Below are positions 29,450 to 39,380 of a stretch of DNA of 64,000 nt, in pieces. The notes beneath the pieces were generated by a model. That model searched no databases. It saw only the letters and a list, made by a program, of their open reading frames with translations, and was not told the DNA's origin. Numbering within the stretch: position 1 is the first letter of the stretch; each line of letters starts with the position of its first letter. Source of the DNA: Kalaharituber pfeilii (taxonomy: Eukaryota; Ascomycota; Pezizomycetes; Pezizales; Pezizaceae); assembly GCA_015179045.1 (NCBI GenBank), contig WHUZ01000141.1:32384-96383 (forward strand). The letters are read 5' to 3'. The position numbers and the translations under genes were made by a program.

Positions 29450-31303
29450 GAGGGAGGATCACTAGGGGTAGTAATTAAATCAAATGATTATCCTAGCTCT
29501 GAATCCTCCGTATATTTTCCATATCACGTGACGTCCCGCAGTGACCATCCCGCAGAAATTGACCCAGGCCCGCTTCAGGCCGAAGGTTGGGCCCGCTGGC
29601 TAAAGAACCACCCAGACCGCTATTATGTTAATACACTCATAAGAATAATCCAATATGGGGCCAAGATAGGCTACACCGGGCCAGCCCAGCAGATCTTAAG
29701 CAAAAACCTCCCATCCGCAAACGACGCCCCACAGGTCCTTACGAAAGACCTCCAAGAGCAGATTTCCCATGGACGGGTTGGTCAGGTCGCAGTACTACCA
29801 GAGAATTTTATCTCCTCCCCCCTAGGCCTTGTCGCAAAAGCTGATGGAGGCTGGCGGAGGATACACCACCTATCACACCCACATGGCAACTCAGTCAACG
29901 ACCACATACCACCCTCGTGGGGCACCCTCGTATATGTCAAGTTTGACGAAGCACTTGCGGCAGTGGCAAAAAAAGGGAAGGGTGCCATTCTGGTAAAACG
30001 AGATTTAGCCAATGCATTCCGCCACATCCCAGTGTCCCCCGAGGACTGGTGGCTACTAGGCTTCTCCTGGGAAGGAAGCTGGTGGTATGACAAGTACCTA
30101 CCATTCGGCCTCCGGACCTCGCCCTTCATTTTTGATCTATTCGCAAAAGGGCTACGATGGATCCTGGAAAACGAGAAAGGCTGGGAGGACATACTCCAAT
30201 ACCTAGACGACTTCTTAAAGGTGCTAGATCCACATGCGGATGCAAGTCAGTATGAGCAAGATTTCGCACAAATCTGCCGGGATCTCGGATTCGAAATCAA
30301 GGAGTCCAAAAGCCTACGGTCGACAGTAGCCGAATTCCTAGGAATTCTAATAGACACGAATGCCATGCAGGCACGCCTGCCATCAGATAAGCACGCAAAG
30401 GCACTCCTACTCCAGAGGCTCTACCTCAAACGCCGGTCACTAACCCTACTGGAACTTCAATCGTTAACGGATTTCCTATCGTTCGCGGCAAAAGTGGTAC
30501 CTATGGGCCGTACCTTCCTGAGACGCCTATATAATGCGCTTTCATCTTACTCCGCACCTAATCGAAGGTGCCATATCACCGCCGACATGCGAGCAGATCT
30601 GCACTGGTGGCTAAATTTCCTCCCATCCTAGGACGGAGTGTCAATTATTCACGCCAATCGGCGAGAATTCGCTCTTTGGACTGACGCCTCAGGACGTAAA
30701 GGAATTGGGGGGTATTACCTACCAAAAGAGGGAGACTCAATGTATGACCTCACGACTATTCCACTGGAAAACGCCTTTTCCACGAGAGTGCCTCGCAGGC
30801 ATCGGGACAAGCACATAAACTTCAAGGAGATGGCCGCAGTCCTCCACTCCCTCCGGCGTTGGGGAAAAATATGGCATGGTGCTCGCGTGCACATCCACAA
30901 TGACAACACCGCAGTGGTAAATGGCCTCGCTAGGCGAACAATGAAAGGGGCCGCAATGGACCCCCTCCGGAAAATCACTCTTCTGAGTGCAAAGGAGGAT
31001 ATTGAGTTGATTGTTCATTGGATACCCACAGGGGAAAACACACTAGCAGATGCTTTATCCCGGTTCGAGTTCAAGAAAGTAGCTAACCCTGCACCACAGC
31101 TGTCCAGGTTACAGACGCCCAAGTCACATATGACCCACCAGAGTCATGGTACAACGACGTTCCAGACCTCCCGCGACGAGCAGCCAGATACCTCTGGTGG
31201 GGACTCTCAGCAACCACCAGACGAACATACCATACCGCGAGACGGGAATATGCACTCTTTTGCGCCCTCTCCGGTGCCAACCCCTTCCCCGCAACTGCAG
31301 TGA
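29444..31303 (+). CDS. Reverse transcriptase and RNase H of the YR retrotransposon (one amber stop)
   Basis: In frame with gag. RT motifs: FISSPLGLVAKADGGWRRIHHLSHP, motif A VKRDLANAFRHIP (about 29993), KYLPFGLRTSPFIFDLFAKG (about 30092) and motif C YLDDF (about 30199). An in-frame TAG at 30629-30631 lies just after LHWWLNFLPS. RNase H follows: FALWTDASGRKGIGGYY, NFKEMAAVLHSL, HIHNDNTAVV, IPTGENTLADALSRFE. A Pro/Thr/Ser tail ends at TGA 31301-31303, overlapping the ATG of the recombinase by one base. The amber codon may be a mutation in this copy. RT type matches DIRS/Ngaro rather than Gypsy. Confidence 0.85.
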
Positions 31304-32103
31304 TGCTCTGTGAGTGGGTCGCCTCTCTAGCAGGAAAAGTCAAAACGGAGACTATGAAGCTATACCTCACTGGACTGCGGTCCCTGCATGTGGACCTAGG
31401 CCACTCAGTCGAAGCCTTCCAGGACCTGAGGCTCCAAAGGATATTAAGGGGTATCAAACGTTTTCATGGGGAAACCCCGGCACGTCGAGAGAGACTACCC
31501 ATTACGAGGGACCTCCTCCTCCGGATAGTGGACCAGTTCGGCCGATCACTGGACGATATAGCATTACATGCTGCCTTTTGCTTAGCCTTCGCAGGGTTCT
31601 TACGGGTTGGAGAATTCACCTGGTCAACCTGGGAGCAGGACGCCCCACAATGGCACCTCACCCGCAGGTCCATCCAATTCGCGGAGTCACGGGTATACGT
31701 GACTCTGCCGGCAAGTAAGACTGACCCCTTCCGGCGCGGAATAACCCTCACAATCGCAGCAGCTGGAGATGCGGCATGCCCGGTAACCTCCCTCCAACGG
31801 CTGTACCAGCTGGCACCAGCAGCACCAGAAGCCCCACTCTTTTCTCGTCAAAACGGGCTTCCATTTACACGGGATCATGTGGTGAATACACTCCGCCATA
31901 TACTGGGTCAGCTAGGCATAGGTGGCCAGTACTCAGGCTACTCCTTCCGTAGAGGGGCTGCAACCTCAGCGCAGAGGGCAGGGCTATCGAAGGAAGAGAT
32001 TCAGCTGCTAGGAAGATGGAAATCAGAGGCATACCAGCGGTATATCGAGGTCCATCCGGAGCACGTTTTCCAACTCGCACGGCGACTGCATCACCCTCAG
32101 TAG
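31087..32103 (+). CDS. Tyrosine recombinase of the YR retrotransposon
   Basis: The frame is open from 31087 (after TAA 31084-31086) and overlaps the RNase H ORF in another frame. The first ATG is only at 31303, inside the N-terminal core-binding domain (the frame reads TTRRTYHTARREYALFCA before it). So the whole domain needs a frameshift from RNase H or a non-AUG start. Catalytic domain: FLRVGEF (Arg I), SGYSFRRGAATSA (box II, with Tyr where His is commoner, then Arg), LGRWKSEAYQRYIE (Trp in place of His III, and the Tyr nucleophile). It would integrate circular DNA without target duplication. Confidence 0.85.
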   Translation, partial: PCTTAVQVTDAQVTYDPPESWYNDVPDLPRRAARYLWWGLSATTRRTYHTARREYALFCALSGANPFPATAVMLCEWVASLAGKVKTETMKLYLTGLRSLHVDLGHSVEAFQDLRLQRILRGIKRFHGETPARRERLPITRDLLLRIVDQFGRSLDDIALHAAFCLAFAGFLRVGEFTWSTWEQDAPQWHLTRRSIQFAESRVYVTLPASKTDPFRRGITLTIAAAGDAACPVTSLQRLYQLAPAAPEAPLFSRQNGLPFTRDHVVNTLRHILGQLGIGGQYSGYSFRRGAATSAQRAGLSKEEIQLLGRWKSEAYQRYIEVHPEHVFQLARRLHHPQ

Positions 32104-32173
32104 CTCCCTGCCACCGCACAGCGGCAGTGAGCACCTTTGGGGTCCGGTTTGGGGGTACTTCGGTTTGCCCCTG

Positions 32174-32201
32174 CTTAGTCAGCGAAACGACTGACTAAGC
32201 A
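32174..32201 (+). other. Perfect hairpin in the YR element 3' region
   Basis: GCTTAGTCAG and CTGACTAAGC form a 10-bp stem around CGAAACGA, about 70 nt after the recombinase stop. A second small hairpin, AGGGG..CCCCT, follows. Possible terminator or recombination-site element. Confidence 0.5.
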
Positions 32202-32379
32202 TGGGCATTAGGGGCTACAAACCCCTTGAGCCGATTTCCGCAACCTAAAGAGCATGGATAGGACGCCTCATTTGTTTTCCTTGTCTTTTTCTGTCATGTA
32301 TTCCACATAGCAATTCATGTTTGTTCGAATCGAAGTAGCCGAGGACCATTAGCACGTCGCAAATGTACTCTTCGCGTAT

Positions 32380-32579
32380 TTGTGGAGCATGCTAAATACG
32401 TCCAGAGTTGGCTCCTTGCGCAGTTGGAAAACAAGTCACTTGGCGCAGGTCAAATACACCAAAAACGCCCTTCTCCTGCTGGGGCAAAATAGCCAATGTT
32501 GCGCATGGTAAATACGTCAAAAATTGGCTCCTACCCGCACGCAGCAAATGGGCCATTTTGCGCATGTTAAATACGTCGG
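32380..32579. repeat. GCGCATG-TAAATACGTC repeat, right of the YR element
   Basis: Several spaced units like GCGCATGGTAAATACGTC plus AAAAATTGGCTCC. The same motif in the same orientation occurs left of the element (27901-28080). Confidence 0.6.
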
Positions 32580-33258
32580 TGTGACAATCCAACCCGGACC
32601 CGAACCCGAAGAACCTGCCAGAATCTGCTAGAAGAACCCGGATCCCCAGAACGTGCCGGAAAGCCGCAGAACCCGCCGGAAAGCCGTAGAACCTGCCAGA
32701 ATCTGCTAGAAGAACCCGGATCCCCAGAACCTGCCGGAAAGCCGCAGAACCCGCCGGAAAGCCGTAGAACCTGCCGGAAGCCGTACAACCTGCCAGAAAG
32801 CCGTAGAACCTGCTGGAAGACCCCGGAATCCACCAGCCACAGGTATCGCCGAGCTTATTCCCGGATATTCCTGACGCTTCTACCCGCTTCCAGTCATTTC
32901 CTTAGGCCATCCATGTACATCCTGTCGTTTCCTTTGCTTTCCATGTACTTCTAGTCGTTTCCTCGGTTTTCCACGTACTTCGTTTGTTTGTTTCCTTGTT
33001 TGCTTGTTTGCTTGGATTTACCACCGAGGGTTTTCTATGAAGAGGCCCTCCTCCCTCCTCCCTCTTGCTTCTCCACGCAACAACTTGTATCCTACCCAAG
33101 TTGTGTATTTAGCTTTTAATACATCTACCTCTCGATATCACATAGTTCCGACCGCCTCTGCCTCTGCCTCTGCCTCTGCCTCCACTGTGAAATTGCCTCG
33201 GCGCCCGCCGCCCACCCCGTACCCAGATCTTGTACCTTGACCTGACCCGGACCTGCTA
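32580..33258 (+). mobile_element. Family-Y LTR, partial
   Basis: Starts TGTGACAATCCAACCCGG and follows the family-Y LTR with an internal deletion of its U3 part. It contains about eight AGAACCTGCCGGAAAGCCGT units and ends before the usual CATTCATCACA. Confidence 0.75.
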
Positions 33259-33261
33259 AAC

Positions 33262-33432
33262 ACAGCCGCAAAATTGTGGGTGGAAAGAGTGGATGTGTAT
33301 GGGAAGGGGATCTCGGTGGATGAGTGACCCTCTCAGGTATTGTGTGTCTGGCTGAGGTTTCCGGAAAGGTTCACGTTCGAAGCGCAGAGTGCGGGCTTCT
33401 ACCCTGTCTTGCTCACCCGCCACAAATGTAGA
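33262..33432 (-). pseudogene. Family-2 LINE ORF2 fragment (linker before RNase H)
   Basis: Minus strand reads AGEQDRVEARTLRFER, matching the region at 47015-47160 of the long family-2 LINE. About 170 bp, no TSD found. Confidence 0.6.
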
Positions 33433-33479
33433 ATTTCACGGTTCAGGCCCGTCCAGGCCTCCAGTTGGCCTGGCCTGGC

Positions 33480-33939
33480 CTGGCCTGTTGGATTCATTGC
33501 CTGCAATACCTGTCAAATTCAGCTTATTCTTGCTCATCTCACGCCATCGAGTGGGCCCTACCATACCTGTCAAATTCAGCTGATTCTACCTCACCTTGTT
33601 CTGCGACATCTATCAAATTCAGCTCATTCCGCATCTTCTCGTGCCTCGGCTCAGGCATGCCGTACGTCTCAAATTCAGCTCACTCTACCGAATCCCATCT
33701 TGTGCCTCGGGCATGCCATGCGTCTCAAATTCAGCTCATTCTACCTCATCTCACGCCGGCAGGTTGGGGCTGCCATATCTATCAAATTCAGCTCATTCTA
33801 CCTCATCCCATCTCGTACCTCGGGCATGCCATATATTTGCCCCGTAGGCTCGGGCCGGCCATACCTGTCAAATTCAGCTCATTCTGCCGCATCTCGCACC
33901 GTCAGCCCCGGTGGGCCATATGTGTCAAACTCAGCTCAT
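33480..33939. repeat. Satellite array, AATTCAGCTCATTCTACC family
   Basis: Nine to ten divergent units of about 45-60 bp: CATACCTGTCAAATTCAGCT followed by CATTCTACCTCATCTC and a variable GC-rich part. Continues at 34168-34230 and 35087-35520 after insertions. Confidence 0.85.
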
Positions 33940-34135
33940 AAGAAAACCCCCAAAGTGCAGGGAAGGAGAAGGTGACCCACTACGGGGGCTGATGGAGATG
34001 ATGGAAGAGGACGGAGGGTGACTTCAGTTACATTTCAGTGTGCCAGTATTTTATTTTCTCTATCTCATTTAGTTCCTGTTGATCACATGTACCTAACACA
34101 TCGCCATAGCCCACAGGGCGGTAAGCGATAAATGA

Positions 34136-34167
<32 letters not shown>
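33940..34167 (+). mobile_element. Family-2 short non-autonomous retroposon (228 bp)
   Basis: No ORF. Ends in the family-2 tail (stem ATCGC/GCGAT) and about 30 A. TSD AAACTCAGCTCAT at 33927-33939 and 34168-34180. Inserted in the satellite. Confidence 0.88.
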
Positions 34168-34173
<6 letters not shown>

Positions 34174-34230
34174 AGCTCATTCTACCGCATCTTGCACCGT
34201 TAGGATGGGCTAGCTATATGTGTCAAATTC

Positions 34231-35086
34231 TGTAATAATCCAACCCGGACCCCTCGCCCAAAGCCCTTCAGCTCCGGTCCTATACTGGCAATCAACATAC
34301 TATATGCCAGTACTCGTACACGTGCAGCTGACCCTGACCCCCTCGCAACTCGTTATACTCCTTCTAGCACTCCGATATATATCTCTGCACCTGTGAGCTC
34401 GCTTAAGCAACATGGCCGCCAGCATCCCGGTCATTGTTTAACAACCCGAACCCGAAGAACCTGCCAGAATCTGCTAGAAGAACCCGGATCCTCAGAACCT
34501 GCCGGAAAGCCTTGGAACCTGCCAGAAAGCCGTGGAACCTGCCGGAAAGCCGTAGAATCTGCCGGAAAGCCCTAGAACCTGCTGGAAGACTCCGGAATCC
34601 ACCAGCGACAGGCATCGCCGAGCTCATTCCCGGATATTCTTGACGCTTCTACCCGCTTCCAGTCATTTCCTTGGCCATCCATGTACTTCCAGTCATTTCC
34701 TTGGTTTTCCATGTACTTCCAGTCGTTTCCTCGGTTTTCCATGTACTTCGTTTGTTTGTTTGCTCGTTTGCTTATTTGCTTGGATTTGCCACCGAGGGTT
34801 TTCTTAGAGAGGCCCTCCCCCCTCCTCCCTCTTGCTTCTCCACGCAACAACTTGTATTCTACCCAAGTTGTGTATTTAGCTTTTCAATACATCTACCTCT
34901 CGATATCACATAGCTCCGACCGCCTCTGCCTCTGCCTCTGCCTCTGCCTCTGCCTCTGCTGTGAAATCGCCCCGGCGCCTGCCGCCCGCCCCGTACCCGG
35001 ATCCTGTACCCTGGACCCCCTGAGACCCGAATCCCGACTCCGACCCGACCCCGACTCGCCAACCCGACCCGGACCGATTCATTACA
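34231..35086 (+). mobile_element. Solo LTR of family Y (856 bp)
   Basis: TGTAATAATCCAACCC to ACCGATTCATTACA with a 5-bp TSD AATTC at 34226-34230 and 35087-35091, inside the satellite. Contains AGAACCTGCCGGAAAGCC units and a (CTGCCT)n stretch. Confidence 0.9.
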
Positions 35087-35670
35087 AATTCAGCTCATTC
35101 TGCATCATCTCGTGCCGACAGCCCCAGGCCTGCAATTCGTATGAAATTCAACTCATTCTGGCTCATCTCACGCCGTCGAATAGGGCCTGCCAAACCTGTC
35201 AAGTCCAGCTCATTCTGCAGCATCTCGTGCCGGCAGGTTGGGCCCGCCATAGCTGTCAAATTCAGCTCATTGTGGCTGGTCTCGCGCTGTCAGGTCAGGC
35301 CGGCTATACGTGCCAAATTCAGCTTATTCTGCCTCATCTCGTGGGCCGGCCATACCTGTCAACTTTCTCACACCGTCGAGTTGGGCCTTGCATGCCTGTC
35401 AAATTCAGCTCACTCCACCTCATCTCACGGCGGTAGGTGGGGCCTGCTATACCTGTAAAATTGAGCTCATTCTTCCTCACCTAAGGCCGTGGGGCCGGAC
35501 CTGCCATATCTATTAAATTTAATGCTGGCGAGAGAGACCTGTCATACTTTTTAAGTTAAACTCAGGTTGCAGGACTACTTGGCACTTCAGCCCTTCAGCT
35601 TATGCGCAAGCTATATCAAATGCGACTGGGTTCAATCCGGCGCGAGGCGTAACCAGCAGTACTTACGACG
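35087..35670. repeat. Satellite array and composite repeat left of MULE2
   Basis: About eight more satellite units to 35520, then a block colinear with 8190-8330 that ends at the MULE2 target CTTACGACG (35662-35670). Confidence 0.75.
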
Positions 35671-36299
35671 CGGGATGACTCTGGACAGGTACTTTTTACC
35701 TGTCCGCTCAGGGACAGGTAGTTCCTTGTATGGTAAGCGGATCGCCAGTGGCGTGCGCTAATATGCAGAGTTCTCAAGGGTGGCGAGCTCGCATGTACCC
35801 GAGTACAACTTCATGTATATCGAAGATATGAATGCTACCCACTCACAGCTTTTCTCTTTCGCATCTGCTGTCGCGGAATCATTTACTAGTTACCACTTGA
35901 TAGCCAGGAGGCGTGGTCTTTCAACAAAGCCAACTGCCACTATCTCCGAAGTTGACCATACATCCATTAGGTCTACCAGTAATATAGACCATGGATTCTG
36001 TACTTGTGTTGTTGCTGCGCCCTACTGTAGTAAATGGCCGAATAATAGTAAAAAAAAAAGCTGTTACCGCAATTTTGTAAATACTTGGCTGAAAAGCTTT
36101 ATAAGGCTCTTGAAAACTGTTCTGGCATATATGTTCTGCTTATTCAATAGCTTGCCATGCCTACTCTCACTCAGCATTACCTATCATCTCGGACTTATTC
36201 TTCTTAGCATTACCTATCCCCTGTGCATATCTTTTTATACCTAAATAGGCAATATGGGTGATAGGTATGATATCCCTGTGCTTCATTGAAGTACTCCAA

Positions 36300-36545
36300 T
36301 TACTGAAGAGCAGTACACTTTTATTAATGATGTATTACATCGTCTTCAAGACTATACATTAGATACTGGATTTGTATTAGTGGTTTATGAAAATCAACAG
36401 ATTCCTCTTTAGCTTCTCTATCCACACTGCCAAATCAAAGGTCCAATAGCACCCATAAAATAGACAATGACTGACAGAGAAGTACCTACAGATCTACCTA
36501 TTACAATACCTCAACAGCAGCCACAGAACAAATATACTAATCAAG
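36300..36545 (+). pseudogene. FAR1-like remnant of MULE2
   Basis: Reads HRLQDYTLDTGFVLVVYENQ, a stop, then LYPHCQIKGP, parallel to LDRLQDYAFTKGFAVV in MULE1. Stops throughout. The upstream 155-codon ORF (35780-36244) has no recognisable domain. Confidence 0.6.
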
Positions 36546-36604
36546 GCTGACATCTCCTTCTGCCATCATTATATGACCAAAAACAGTTATACGGTACCCT
36601 TACT

Positions 36605-36655
36605 GGTGAGAAGGCATCGCCATAGCCCCATGGGCGGCAAGCGATCAATGATATG
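36605..36655 (+). repeat. Family-2 tail without poly(A)
   Basis: ATCGCCATAGCCCC..GGGCGGCAAGCGATCAATGATAT; the hairpin is intact, the A tail is absent and no TSD was identified. An old copy. Confidence 0.65.
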
Positions 36656-36772
36656 CAAAGCTTTTTGCATGTTTGTAGCATACTCATACCAGATACATGC
36701 AACGAATGTTCACCAGCACACCTGCTAGTCATGGTGCTCAGCCAATTATCCAGCAATTTGTACCATCAGGTC

Positions 36773-37703
36773 CGTCTCGAGGCCCCACTGTACAAGTCTA
36801 TCGCAGATCGGCTCGGCGGAGTCAATATGTCCGATATGCTTGATGCCGTGGGGGATGTCATCGAACACATATATGCTTGCATAAAAGACCAGAAGACAAG
36901 ACCAAACTTTGAACCAACAGACAGGTTCCTGGGTGAAATCAGGAGTGTGCATCACGTCATTGCTGCTCTTGCACTAGCGGTGAAGACGGAATCATGCACA
37001 GAAATACACAATATGCACCTGAGGAAACTCTCAAAGGAAGGGGAATCACAAACTGACCCGGAGAAACCACCAAAGCTGTCATATGTAGCAGTTGTCTCCC
37101 AGAACATCCCGCCAAGCACACCCCCGGAAGGGGACAATTCTGACCGACCTCCGGTGGCACCACCCAAAAGCCGAACAAAGTCCACTGTTTTCCAGTCCAA
37201 AAAAGTGAAAGGGGGACAGAGTACCAGTCCCCCCAAGCAGAAAATGTCCAAGAAACCATCTCCAGCACCATCTCCGAAGCCAATCCCAAAGGAAAGGACA
37301 CTCCCGCTTTTTTTTTTTTTTTTTTTCACGTGACCCCGCATGCAGCTGTTCGCCAAGGCAGGGCAGGACACTCCCGCAATCCGGTCGTGCGATCGTAGTA
37401 CATGGAATTGCGGTGACAAAGAAACTCGGGAAAGTAAGAGATTGGATGGAGAATGCGAACCCATGGATGGGAAAGATTGTTGCGGCAAGATGGTTGGTGA
37501 AGAAAGAGAGGAGGGAGGGAAAGAAGGCTAGCTCGGTTGTCATCTACCTGGAGGGGGAGGTGGAATCGGATAGCCAAACACCAGCGAAGGTAAGGTTGTC
37601 AGGCAAGTGGTACGATTCGTGCCTGTATGACTGGGACAGAAATTCAAAGGTGGACAGAAAGGGGAAGAGGAGGGACGTGGAGGAAATGGACTTGACGGCG
37701 TAA
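36773..37703 (+). pseudogene. ORF1p-like protein of element A copy 2 (interrupted)
   Basis: Nearly identical to residues 31-316 of the copy-1 protein. It is open except for the 57-nt micro-insertion and 13-bp TSD at 37308-37377, which adds 70 bp and shifts the frame. The N-terminal 30 residues are missing through 5' truncation. Confidence 0.88.
37308..37364 (-). mobile_element. Family-1 micro-insertion (38-nt core)
   Basis: Poly(T) 37308-37326, then 38 nt of core (37327-37364). 13-bp TSD AGGACACTCCCGC at 37295-37307 and 37365-37377. The uninterrupted sequence is present in element A copy 1, which confirms the borders. Confidence 0.95.
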
Positions 37704-37979
37704 TCTTTCATTTTTGGAGGAGCGGGTTGTCTCATGGGTTTTATTTCCTCTATTCCCTTTTGAATGTCGGTGTATATAGTGAGTTGTTTGTTTTTAGGTG
37801 CCTGTCTCCGGGCCATAAGGACTTCGGTCCAGGGACCCTGCCATGGCGAACAGCTGCAAGCGGGGTTACGTGAAATAAAAAAAAAAAAAAAAAAAAAAAG
37901 TACCATCAGGTGTAAATCAATTTTGTCGGAAAAAGACCAAAGGAAAAGCTAAAACGCATGCTATGGCCTCTGTTGAGTT

Positions 37980-38019
37980 TTTTTTTTTTTTTTTTTTCTT
38001 TCATTAATCGCATGCCGCA
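37980..38019 (-). mobile_element. Family-2 micro-insertion (22 nt plus poly(A))
   Basis: Poly(T) 37980-37997 and 22 nt of tail (minus strand TGCGGCATGCGATTAATGAA plus AG). TSD CCTCTGTTGAGTT at 37967-37979 and 38020-38032. Confidence 0.92.
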
Positions 38020-38344
38020 CCTCTGTTGAGTTGGCTGACTGAACAGCTGCTGCAAGAAATACTAGAAAGCGCCATAGGGAAGGCTCCTCAGGTGTAGTTG
38101 AGCTTGAAGAGGATACGCAAGCTATGTAGGCTGTTATTCTTGTCGCATCAAGGTCCTATGTATCTTCCACTGCATCTATTTAGTTGTTTAGGTATTGTAC
38201 ATAATATCTTAGCTTAGGTACCTCTGAATCGTAACCCTTGAACACTCTGCATATTAGCGCACGCCACTGGCGATCCGCTTACCATACAAGGAACTACCTG
38301 TCCCGAGTCATCCCGCTTACGACGAGTAGCCGCGATTCCTGTAC

Positions 38345-38551
38345 AATATCTTATTCACTGGACTAGTTATAACTACCTTACCTGAGAACCTGCAAAGTCA
38401 TATACTAATGCCTTCTTATTATTCTAATATTTGTATGACTTCTACTCTACTAAATCTCAACTACTACTTCATTAAGATAACTAGCATATATAAAGTACTA
38501 GTACCCTAATCTTGAAGTTTGTTGGAGCTCTCCCTTTAGAAGAGAGGTTAC
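38345..38551 (+). pseudogene. Gypsy chromodomain remnant 1
   Basis: Decayed sequence reading YLIHWTSYNYLT.EPAKSY and ending in the polypurine tract AGAAGAGAGGTTAC right before an LTR. Matches the end of 39381-40473. Confidence 0.5.
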
Positions 38552-39380
38552 TGTAATGAACTAACCTCTACTATGGCAAAAAAACTCCTCTTATAGGTAA
38601 TATGCAAGACTCGGGATCTCATAACTCTACCATAGCTTAAACTTTTGCTAAGCTACCATATAGTGTTTGTATCAGTTATAAGTACTTGTCAGTTTAACTT
38701 ATTAGTTTTTCAGTACAAGTTAGGTTTTCTTCTAAAAAAAAAACCAACTTATCCAATAAGTCATTTTTTTCTATTAAAATCCTTAGACTGACAAGTTGAA
38801 ATAGATACAAGTTGAAAATTTTATATTTCAGTATACAAATAATCCCCGTCCAAGTCAGTTTTTAGTTCTATTTTCAACTTGTCGGACAAGTTTTTCCCCC
38901 TCAAAAAAACTGACTTGTATCGACTTGGACCGATGCAAATACTACTGCTATATAGCAGCAGTGCCTGAAAGCTCCGATCCTCACCACCAGTCTCAAGTCC
39001 TAATGCACAGCAGCCACCTGCCTCCCGATTGCTGCTTGTATGTTCCTGAATATTCTCTTGCATTTATGATTCGTCTAGAATGTTCTCCTGCATTAGCTTG
39101 AAGTTTCTCCCACACTAGTTTGATCTTCTTATATCTAGAATATTCTTCTGCCAAGTTCCTGAGCTCTCTATAAAGGAGGCTTATTCCCACCTTCCTCTCT
39201 GCTCCTCACGTAACAACTTGTATCCACACTCAGGCTGCACGTAGCTCTGCATACATCTCTCTCTATATCATATAGCGCCGACTGTCTCTACCTGCCGTGA
39301 ACTTACCCTGACATCCGCTGCCTCCCTGGCATCCTCTGCCTACCCTGTACCTCGACCTCGGCCCTGACCCATTCTTTACA
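38552..39380 (+). repeat. Gypsy LTR, diverged relative of family Y
   Basis: TGTAATGAACTAACC to CCCATTCTTTACA. Shares CAACTTGTATCC and the TATCATATAGC..CCGACTG block with family Y. It contains imperfect ACAAGTTG/CAACTTGT inverted repeats (about 38665-38945), perhaps a nested MITE remnant. Confidence 0.65.

Larger units (their letters stand above)
28090..32250 (+). mobile_element. Tyrosine-recombinase retrotransposon (Ngaro/DIRS-type)
   Basis: Contains gag (28325-29443), RT plus RNase H (29444-31303) and a tyrosine recombinase (31087-32103) in that order, without protease, integrase or LTRs, the hallmark of YR retrotransposons. No methyltransferase-like domain is seen, so Ngaro or PAT type is likelier than DIRS1. 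It sits within a repeated GCGCATG..TAAATACGTC sequence seen on both sides (27901-28080 and 32380-32579). Terminal repeats could not be defined, so the borders are approximate. Codon use and GC content differ from the G-rich LINEs, and decay is slight. Confidence 0.85.
36772..37899 (+). mobile_element. Element A copy 2 (5'-truncated, with nested micro-insertion)
   Basis: Family-1 ORF1-only element beginning within codon 30 or so of its ORF, ending in the family-1 tail and poly(A) at 37880-37899. TSD GTACCATCAGGT at 36760-36771 and 37900-37911. Confidence 0.92.
35671..38315 (+). mobile_element. MULE2, Mutator-like element with nested retroposons
   Basis: 9-bp TSD CTTACGACG at 35662-35670 and 38316-38324. 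TIRs of about 90 bp start CGGGATGACTC, like MULE1. The left TIR has a hairpin GGACAGGTA..TACCTGTCC; the right TIR lacks just that hairpin. The paralogous empty site at 8331-8339 proves the insertion. The interior has FAR1-like remains (36300-36545 and 37912-38200) plus several retroposons. Confidence 0.9.

Noticed and set aside
33340..33975. 211-codon ORF in the satellite
   Set aside because: Translation of tandem AATTCAGCTCATTC units; no gene-like features.
35780..36244. 155-codon ORF in MULE2
   Set aside because: No similarity to transposase or FAR1 seen; composition looks like chance reading of decayed sequence.
38665..38945. Foldback element in the diverged Gypsy LTR
   Set aside because: The inverted ACAAGTTG motifs are imperfect and no target duplication could be shown.
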